The translations under genes and the position numbers were made by a program. A DNA stretch of 11,234 bases from Kutzneria sp035492655 (GTDB lineage Bacteria; Actinomycetota; Actinomycetes; Mycobacteriales; Pseudonocardiaceae). Shown one piece after another: positions 6,238-11,234 of this stretch; the first letter of the stretch is position 1, and every line of letters starts with the position of its first letter. Below the pieces are notes generated by a model. The model saw only the letters and a list, made by a program, of their open reading frames with translations. It was not told where the DNA came from and made no database searches. Where the stretch lies: NCBI GenBank assembly GCA_035492655.1, contig DATJJB010000363.1, positions 1 to 11,234 on the forward strand, in the 5' to 3' direction.

Positions 6238-6558
6238 TCACCGAGACGGCTGTTCGCCGCCCAGCGAGCGCCGGATCTCGGCCAGTCGGTCCTTGGCCGC
6301 CTGTTCCCGGTCCGCGAACTTCTTGTCCACGGCCGCCGCGGTGTTCTCGGTGCCCAACCCGGCCAGCTCGGTCGCGCCGAGCGACGTCGTGTACCGGTTC
6401 TCGATCTTGTCCCGGACGTGGTCGAAGCTGGGCACGCCGTCCGTGCTGTAGTCCGGCTCCACCGGCGCGGGCGGCGCGGCGGGCACCAGCGCGGCAGCCG
6501 GCGTGGCCTCGACGATCTCGCCGTCCACGACGTCCGGGTCGTTCCGGTCCTCGTCCAT
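6238..6558 (-). CDS. Small acidic protein of unknown function (106 aa)
   Basis: The ATG at 6558 has GAGGAG (complement of 6565-6570) 6 nt upstream, an excellent site that supports a real gene. The first ~16 residues are very acidic (MDEDRNDPDVVDGEIVE). An Ala/Pro linker follows (18-34), and the rest (about 41-100) is charged and predicted helical: VPSFDHVRDKIENRYTTSLGAT, then AAAVDKKFADREQAAKDRLAEIRRSL. There is no signal peptide, membrane segment or Cys. I do not recognise the family. It is cytoplasmic by composition, ends 27 bp before phoU on the same strand, and could be co-transcribed with it. It is divergent from the STAND regulator, with a possible minus-strand -10 TAGAGT near 6590. Confidence 0.75.
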   Translation of the reverse strand: MDEDRNDPDVVDGEIVEATPAAALVPAAPPAPVEPDYSTDGVPSFDHVRDKIENRYTTSLGATELAGLGTENTAAAVDKKFADREQAAKDRLAEIRRSLGGEQPSR

Positions 6559-6666
6559 CGTCGTCTCCTCACCGCGGTCCGGTTTCCGACTCTAGCGTCC
6601 CTTCATCCCCACGGTCGGCCGGACGCTACTCTCGGCACACGTGGCAGCACTGACGGTGGAGGCCGA

Positions 6667-9042
6667 ATGCTCAAGCACTTCCGCCTGCGTGCGGGCCTGA
6701 CCCAGGAGGAACTGGCCGCCCGGTCGGGTGTCTCGATCCGGACGATTCGCGGGCTGGAGACCGGCACTCGCAGCAATCCCCGGCGCGCCTCGCTGCGGCA
6801 ACTGGCCGATGCGCTGGAGCTGACGCCGCACGAGCGCGAGCAGTTGGCCGGGCTCGGCTCGACCGGGGCGTCGCCGTCGACCACGCAGCCGACGCCCCGG
6901 CAGCTACCGTCGCCCCTGCCCGGGTTCGCCGGCCGCGACGCCGAACTCACCGAGCTGGACGGGGCGGGCGACAGCGAGATCCGGGTCGTCGTCGGGGCCG
7001 GTGGCATCGGCAAGACCTGGTTGGCCTTGCACTGGGCCCACACGCAGGCCGCCCGCTTCCCGGACGGGCAGTTGTTCGTCGATCTCCAGGGGTTCAACCC
7101 CGATCACGAACCCCTCGACCCGTCGACCGCGGTGCGCGGCTTCCTCGACGCGCTCGGCGTCGACGCCGCCAGCATGCCGACGACCCTGGACGGGCTGGTC
7201 GCCCGGTACCGGAGCCTGGTCGCCGGCCGGCGAATGCTGATCGTTCTCGACAACGCCGCCACCGCCGACCAGGTCATCCCGCTGCTGCCCGGCACACCGA
7301 CCTGCACCGTGCTGGCCACCAGCCGGAAGACCCTCACGGCGCTGGTGCTCCGGCACGGCGCCTACCACCTGCCGCTGGGCACCCTGGACGAGGACGACGC
7401 CCACAGGCTGCTCTCGCTGCGACTCGGCGAGCGGCGTCTTGCCGCCGAACCCGACGCGGTGGCACAGCTGATCGCCCTGTGCGGACGGTATCCGCTGGCC
7501 TTGGCCATCGTGGCCGGCCGCGCCCAGACCCGCCCGCGGATCCCGCTGGCGGAGTTCGCCGCGGAACTGCGTGAGTACGGCGTGACCGCGTTGGACGACG
7601 ACGATCCGGCGGCCAGCGTGCCGTCGGTGTTGTCCTGGTCGATCCGGGCCCTGACCACCGCGCAGCGCACGGTCTTCGCGCTGCTGGGCACCGCCCCCGG
7701 TCCGGACATCAGCCTGCCCGCCGCGATCACTCTCACCGACCTGCCACCGCCTCGGCTGCGGAAGGTGTTGCGCGAGTTGGAGGAATCCTCGCTGATCGAC
7801 CGGCAGCCGGCCGACCGGTACTCGATGCACGACCTCGTCCGCGAACTCGCCATCGAGCAGGCAGGTCACAGTCTGCCGGCGGACGACCGGGAGGCCGCGT
7901 CGCGTCGGCTCGCCGAGTTCTACCTCCACACCGCGTTCGCCGGCGACCGGCAACTGGCGCCGAAGCGGCACCCGATCAGCCTGCCGCCACCGAGGCGTGG
8001 TGTCGTTCCCGTCGCGCTGCCGGACGATGGCGTCGTCATGGCCTGGTTCGCCGCCGAGCACGCGTGTCTGCTCGCCGTCCAGCGCGCGGCCGTCACGGCT
8101 GGTTGGGACGACGTGGTGTGGCAGTTGGCGTGGAGCGTGAACCGTTTCCACTACCGGCGCAGCTACCTCGTGGACGACATCGCGGTCACCGAACTGGCCC
8201 TCGCCGCGGCCGAACGGCTCGACGACACCTCGGCGCTCATCGAAACGCGCCGCCTGGTGGCGCTGGCGCTGGCCCGTGACGGCCAGCCGGAGGCCGCGCT
8301 GGACCACCTCCGGCAAGCCCTCGCTCTCGCCGAAGGCCGTGGGCGGCCTGAGGAACTGGCGAACGTGCATCAGATGTTCACCTATGTGCTCGGCCGGGCC
8401 GGGCAGGACCAGCAGGCGTATCGGCATGCCGTCCAGGCATTGCGGATCTACCAAGACCTGCGGACCGTGCAGTGGGAGGCCGACGCGCTCAATTCGGTCG
8501 GCTGGTACGCCGCCAAGCTCGGTGACTTCGACCAGGCCTGGGAGTACTGCCAGCAAGCGCTGACGCTGCAACGACGTCTGCACGACGAGGACAGCGAAGC
8601 CGTTGTCCTGGACAGCCTCGGCTACATCGACCACCACCTCGGCCGGCACGCCGACGCGATCGCGCACTACCGGCAGTCGGTCGCGTTGCTTCGTGCGGTC
8701 GGCGACCTCTACCAACTCGCCAGCACGTTGGAGGCACTCGGGCATCCCCACCACGCCCTCAACCAGCTCGCCGACGCACACGCCGTATGGGGCGAGGCCA
8801 TCGAGCTCTACCAGGCGCAGCACCGGAACGAGGAGGCCGAGCGACTTCGGCGGCATCTCCGCACCGACGACGCCACCGTGCCGGTGAGATCCGCTAAGAC
8901 GCGGTCTCGGCCGGCTGAGCTGGCGGCGTCCGGGTCCGCACTGCCCACCGGGTCAGCGCCGGCACCGGGATCACCACCAGCAGGAACACCGCGGCGACGA
9001 GCAACCAGCCACCGGCGCCGAAGGCCCCCAACGCCACCGTGA
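6667..9042 (+). CDS. XRE-type HTH, NB-ARC (STAND) ATPase, TPR regulator (791 aa)
   Basis: The ATG at 6667 has GGAGG (6658-6662) upstream; the frame is open further left but non-coding in character. Residues 1-62 are an XRE helix-turn-helix (FRLRAGLTQEELAARSGVSIRTIRGLETG). Residues about 85-390 are NB-ARC: GFAGRDAEL; Walker A GAGGIGKT (110-117); Walker B LIVLDNA (191-197); TSR (218-220); GRYPLAL (273-279); and MHD (387-389) in YSMHDLVRELA. Several TPR-like helical pairs occupy about 505-730. This is the architecture of actinobacterial AfsR-like regulators, with XRE replacing the SARP DNA-binding domain. Nucleotide state and TPR-sensed ligands would control DNA binding. Targets are unknown. The last ~49 residues (743-791; Pro/Ala, then Arg-rich) are encoded antisense to the MFS gene and are probably not part of the conserved fold. 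Possible -10: TACTCT (6627-6632). Confidence 0.88.
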   Translation: MLKHFRLRAGLTQEELAARSGVSIRTIRGLETGTRSNPRRASLRQLADALELTPHEREQLAGLGSTGASPSTTQPTPRQLPSPLPGFAGRDAELTELDGAGDSEIRVVVGAGGIGKTWLALHWAHTQAARFPDGQLFVDLQGFNPDHEPLDPSTAVRGFLDALGVDAASMPTTLDGLVARYRSLVAGRRMLIVLDNAATADQVIPLLPGTPTCTVLATSRKTLTALVLRHGAYHLPLGTLDEDDAHRLLSLRLGERRLAAEPDAVAQLIALCGRYPLALAIVAGRAQTRPRIPLAEFAAELREYGVTALDDDDPAASVPSVLSWSIRALTTAQRTVFALLGTAPGPDISLPAAITLTDLPPPRLRKVLRELEESSLIDRQPADRYSMHDLVRELAIEQAGHSLPADDREAASRRLAEFYLHTAFAGDRQLAPKRHPISLPPPRRGVVPVALPDDGVVMAWFAAEHACLLAVQRAAVTAGWDDVVWQLAWSVNRFHYRRSYLVDDIAVTELALAAAERLDDTSALIETRRLVALALARDGQPEAALDHLRQALALAEGRGRPEELANVHQMFTYVLGRAGQDQQAYRHAVQALRIYQDLRTVQWEADALNSVGWYAAKLGDFDQAWEYCQQALTLQRRLHDEDSEAVVLDSLGYIDHHLGRHADAIAHYRQSVALLRAVGDLYQLASTLEALGHPHHALNQLADAHAVWGEAIELYQAQHRNEEAERLRRHLRTDDATVPVRSAKTRSRPAELAASGSALPTGSAPAPGSPPAGTPRRRATSHRRRRPPTPP

Positions 9043-10114
9043 ACACGGCCGGCGCGAACATCTGCACGGTGGCGGTCGCCGCCTCGCTCGCCCCCTGGTA
9101 GGCGCCGCGGGCGTCCTCTCGCATCAGATTGACCGACAATCCCCAGGTCGCGGCCACATAGCCGAGCTCGCCGGCGACGTGCAGGAGCGCCGCGACAACC
9201 ACGACGCCCGTGCCGATGACGCCGGCCGCGCCCGAAGTGGCGGCCAGCAGCACGCAGGCCGCCGCCAGCACGATCCCGGCGTACACGGCCGTCCGCGCCG
9301 ACTGCCCCGGCGTGCGGGCAAGCCTGGTGACCGGCACCTGCAACGCCGCGATACCCACCGAGCTGATCACCACCACGACGCCGCTGAGCGCGAGCGGCAG
9401 GTGGGTCGAGCCGGAGATCCACAGCGGCAGGCCGGTGGACAACATGGCCCAGCACAGGGACAACAGCGAAGTGAATCCGATGACCGCCAGGTACGGACGG
9501 TCCCGCAGTGCCGTCAGCGCGCCCGCCATGGTGCTGGTGTGCACGGGCCGGTTCGGACGGGGCACGGCCAGGGAGGTCGCTGCCAGCACCACGAAAGTCG
9601 CCGCGTTGCCGGCGATCGCCACCAGGTACACCAGCGGGCGGTCGGCGGCCAGCACGAGCGCGCCGATGCCGGCCCCGATCGCGTAGCCGACGTGCTGGGC
9701 AACGCGTTGTTGGGCCAGCGATCGCGTCCGGGCCGCGTTGTCCAGCACCAGGCCGGCGATCAGCGCCGTACGCACCGCCGTGCCACCGGTGGCCAGCGCC
9801 GTGAAGGGGATGGTGACCAGCATGAACGTCACCGTGTTGTGCACCAACAGGTAGGCGGCCATCGCCACGGCCCGGACCGCCGTGATGGCGACCAGCACGA
9901 GCCTGGGGTTGAGGCGGTCGGCGACCGAGCCGATCGGCACCGCGGCGGCCATGCCCACGCCGGCGGCCACCGCCAGGCCGACACCTACCGTGATCATCGA
10001 CAGGCCCAGGATCCTGGTGAAGAACACCGCCCAGATCGTGAACCAGAGGCCGTCGCCGAGGGCGGACACGGCTCTCCCCCACAGCAACGTCCGCAGACCC
10101 TCCACCGCCCCCAC
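8894..10114 (-). CDS. MFS transporter, probable drug/metabolite exporter (406 aa)
   Basis: The protein is almost entirely hydrophobic, with about 12 membrane segments, and shows a motif-A-like loop between segments 2 and 3 (GSVADRLNPR, 62-71). A charged loop (PRPNRPVHTSTMAGALTALRDRPY, in two pieces near 205-228) separates the halves. The overall look is of DHA-type exporters next to small repressors in actinomycetes; the substrate is unknown. Start choice: GTG 10114 has GAAGG immediately before it, too close, whereas the in-frame GTG at 10105 has it about 8 nt upstream, so the true protein may be 3 residues shorter. One copy of the putative ArsR operator sits right at this 5' end. The 3' end overlaps the convergent STAND gene by 149 bp. 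Confidence 0.88.
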   Translation of the reverse strand: MGAVEGLRTLLWGRAVSALGDGLWFTIWAVFFTRILGLSMITVGVGLAVAAGVGMAAAVPIGSVADRLNPRLVLVAITAVRAVAMAAYLLVHNTVTFMLVTIPFTALATGGTAVRTALIAGLVLDNAARTRSLAQQRVAQHVGYAIGAGIGALVLAADRPLVYLVAIAGNAATFVVLAATSLAVPRPNRPVHTSTMAGALTALRDRPYLAVIGFTSLLSLCWAMLSTGLPLWISGSTHLPLALSGVVVVISSVGIAALQVPVTRLARTPGQSARTAVYAGIVLAAACVLLAATSGAAGVIGTGVVVVAALLHVAGELGYVAATWGLSVNLMREDARGAYQGASEAATATVQMFAPAVFTVALGAFGAGGWLLVAAVFLLVVIPVPALTRWAVRTRTPPAQPAETAS

Positions 10115-10116
10115 CC

Positions 10117-10132
10117 TTCAGTAGCCCCTGAA
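10117..10132. promoter_or_regulatory. Putative ArsR operator, copy 1 (at the MFS start)
   Basis: TTCAG-TAGCCC-CTGAA, with 5-bp arms and a 6-nt spacer, begins 2 bp upstream of the GTG at 10114. It overlaps the only ribosome-binding-like sequence of the MFS gene. It has the same arms and spacing as the copy at 10183, centres 66 bp apart. Confidence 0.6.
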
Positions 10133-10182
10133 CGATGCCCGCACGCCGCCGCTGCCCGGGAAACCTCGCTCAGCGGTGACCA

Positions 10183-10198
10183 TTCAGGGTTACCTGAA
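10183..10198. promoter_or_regulatory. Putative ArsR operator, copy 2
   Basis: TTCAGG-GTTA-CCTGAA is a perfect 16-bp interrupted palindrome. It shares TTCAG-N6-CTGAA with copy 1. An overlapping inverted repeat, GTTACC-N8-GGTAAC (10189-10208), extends toward the regulator gene. It lies where the -35 region of the regulator promoter would be. Confidence 0.65.
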
Positions 10199-10204
10199 CG
10201 GTGG

Positions 10205-10210
10205 TAACGT
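10205..10210 (+). promoter_or_regulatory. Candidate -10 box for the ArsR-type regulator
   Basis: TAACGT fits TAnnnT and lies 27 bp before the chosen ATG, leaving room for a start point near 10217 and the AGAGGAG ribosome binding site (10224-10230). The operator at 10183 would cover the -35 position (TTCAGG, 16-nt spacer), consistent with autorepression. Confidence 0.35.
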
Positions 10211-10236
10211 CAAACCTCGGGCGAGAGGAGTGGCCG

Positions 10237-10950
10237 ATGGCCGGCTGGGTGGATCCGGACGATCCGGTGCTGTCCTCGGTGACCGGCCTGGCGCGGGAGT
10301 TGTCCGATCCGGTGCGGCTCACGGCCTTGCAGCTGCTGGCCATCGAAGGCCCGCACACGATGATCCAGCTGGCCGACGCCATCGGCGTCGCCGCGCCCCG
10401 CCTCGGCAACCACCTCTCCCGGCTGCGCGCCGCCGGCCTCGTCGCGGTCGAGCACACCGGCCGGCATGCCGTGTACCGGCTCGGCCGCGCCGATCTCGGC
10501 GACGTGCTCACCGCGTTGTCGCGCTATGCCGCCAACAGCGATCTCGAGGTCCCTGGCCGACCGCCGTCCGCGGCCGACATCGCGCACACCTGCTACGACC
10601 ACGCGGCCGGCCGGCTGGGCATCTCGGTGTTCGCGATGGTGATCGAGCGCGCCGCCCTCCAGCCACCGACCGGCGGCGGCGACGAACTCGCGCTCGGCGA
10701 CGACCTGTCCGCGTTCGCCACCCTCGGCGTCGACGCCGCCGCGATCGACCCCGGCCGCCGCAAGCTGGCCACGGCGTGCCTCGACAAGACCCACCGGCTG
10801 CCCCATCTGGGCGGGGCACTGGGCCAGGCCGTGCTCGACGCCTTCCTCGCCGACGCGTTGGTCCGACGACGGGCCGGCTCCCGGGAGCTGCTGCTGACCG
10901 CCGCCGGTCGACGCCGACTGCCCACCCTGGTTCCCGGCTTCGCCCTCTGA
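10237..10950 (+). CDS. ArsR-family (winged HTH) transcriptional regulator with C-terminal Cys/His domain (237 aa)
   Basis: ATG 10237 is preferred over GTG 10201 because AGAGGAG (10224-10230) lies 6 nt upstream and the operator-like palindrome ends just before GTG 10201. Residues about 14-92 are an ArsR winged helix: LARELSDPVRLTALQLLAIEG, then IQLADAIGVAAPRLGNHLSRLRAAGLV (recognition helix 52-65), and the wing GRHAVYRL. The C-terminal part has TCYDHAAGRLGI (118-129) and CLDKTHRLPHLGGALGQAVL (181-200), an arrangement I associate with a group of longer actinobacterial ArsR proteins. Cys119, His122, Cys181 and His190 could bind metal or sense redox, but the classic ArsR CxC site is absent. It most likely represses itself and the divergent MFS gene. 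Expression of the pair would rise when an unknown effector binds. Confidence 0.85.
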   Translation: MAGWVDPDDPVLSSVTGLARELSDPVRLTALQLLAIEGPHTMIQLADAIGVAAPRLGNHLSRLRAAGLVAVEHTGRHAVYRLGRADLGDVLTALSRYAANSDLEVPGRPPSAADIAHTCYDHAAGRLGISVFAMVIERAALQPPTGGGDELALGDDLSAFATLGVDAAAIDPGRRKLATACLDKTHRLPHLGGALGQAVLDAFLADALVRRRAGSRELLLTAAGRRRLPTLVPGFAL

Positions 10951-11118
10951 CACCCCGGGCCCTGATGTTGGGGCTCGCAACAGCCGCCACACCTCGACCT
11001 CTTGTCCAACGGTGACTCGCCCCCGCCGGTTCATGGCGCTGGCCAGCCGGACCGTGACCCGCTCGCCGGCCGACGCGGTCACCCCGAGCTAGGACTCGCG
11101 CACCCTCCGCCGACACTC

Positions 11119-11141
11119 ATTCCGCTGTGGGCGAACGGAAT
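11119..11141. promoter_or_regulatory. Inverted repeat upstream of the right-edge gene
   Basis: ATTCCG (11119-11124) and CGGAAT (11136-11141) form a perfect 6-bp inverted pair around 11 nt, 56 bp before the next ATG. Size and position suit a repressor site or small hairpin. Otherwise nothing firm was found in the 247 bp between the ArsR stop and the next start; no clear terminator follows the ArsR gene. Confidence 0.3.
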
Positions 11142-11197
11142 CCGGCCGGGGAACACCGCGTCGTAGCGGGTCGTTGTCGCGCTCCGGAGGAGAAAAC

Positions 11198-11234
11198 ATG
11201 ACGTTGATCGGCCCCACGACACTAGGCGGACGTC
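11198..11234 (+). CDS. Start of a gene cut by the right edge (12 codons; possibly old yellow enzyme family)
   Basis: GGAGGAG (11186-11192) lies 5 nt before ATG at 11198, the best ribosome binding site in the window. The visible product is MTLIGPTTLGGR. That opening resembles NADH:flavin oxidoreductases of the old yellow enzyme family, which often begin with LF-x-P-x-x-LG followed by PNR and MAPM, but 12 residues are too few to assign function. The gene start is well supported; the family is a guess. Confidence 0.6.
   Translation, partial: MTLIGPTTLGGR

Noticed and set aside
6904..8856. A 650-codon minus-strand open frame opposite the STAND gene
   Set aside because: Antisense shadow: no recognisable motif, biased Arg/Gly/Val composition, while the plus strand has intact HTH, Walker and MHD motifs.
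10954..11082. A minus-strand stretch reading VTASAGERVTVRLAS and, on the plus strand, a short frame ending ...SPADAVTPS
   Set aside because: Both have G/C-biased third positions over about 40 codons but no ribosome binding site, no recognised family, and the minus frame continues antisense into the ArsR gene. Possibly a gene relic; not supportable.
1..11234. CRISPR arrays, tRNA genes, insertion sequences, att sites, phage or toxin-antitoxin genes
   Set aside because: No spaced direct repeat arrays, cloverleaf-like segments, transposase or integrase motifs, or terminal inverted repeats with target duplications were seen on either strand.

Overview
The window is GC-rich DNA with strong G/C preference at third codon positions, GTG starts, tightly packed genes and actinobacterial protein families (FCD-type GntR, LacI, CBM2-bearing secreted enzyme, HTH-NB-ARC-TPR regulator). 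It fits the chromosome of a filamentous high-GC actinomycete. A Pseudonocardiales-like host is plausible, but genus and family cannot be fixed from this sequence. No tRNA, rRNA, CRISPR array, insertion sequence or phage gene was recognised.

Left part (1-5556): a carbohydrate-use neighbourhood. A sugar ABC transporter binding lipoprotein, cut by the left edge, runs leftward and is divergent from a GntR/FadR regulator. The regulator converges on a large secreted clan GH-A-like hydrolase carrying Fn3 and cellulose-binding CBM2 modules, with a strong hairpin between the two stops. Divergent from the hydrolase is what looks like a decayed expansin-like gene, and the shared upstream region holds three spaced GAAAC boxes, one a perfect GAAACTTTC palindrome. 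A LacI regulator with its own candidate operator follows. The inferred logic is extracellular attack on plant cell wall material, sugar uptake and two sugar-responsive repressors.

Middle part (5557-9042): a PhoU-like phosphate signalling protein lies 27 bp downstream of a small acidic protein of unknown function on the minus strand. Divergent from them is a 791-residue XRE-NB-ARC-TPR (STAND) regulator. Its last ~50 codons run antisense through the 3' end of the next gene.

Right part (8894-11234): an MFS transporter is divergent from an ArsR-type regulator. Their shared promoter region contains two copies of TTCAG-N6-CTGAA, a convincing local-repressor arrangement. About 250 bp of sparse sequence follows, then the first 12 codons of a gene with an excellent ribosome binding site, cut by the right edge.

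No clearly new multi-gene system is visible. The most interesting items are the internally deleted expansin-like gene with its apparently retained regulatory region, the duplicated ArsR operator, and the antisense C-terminal extension of the STAND protein.
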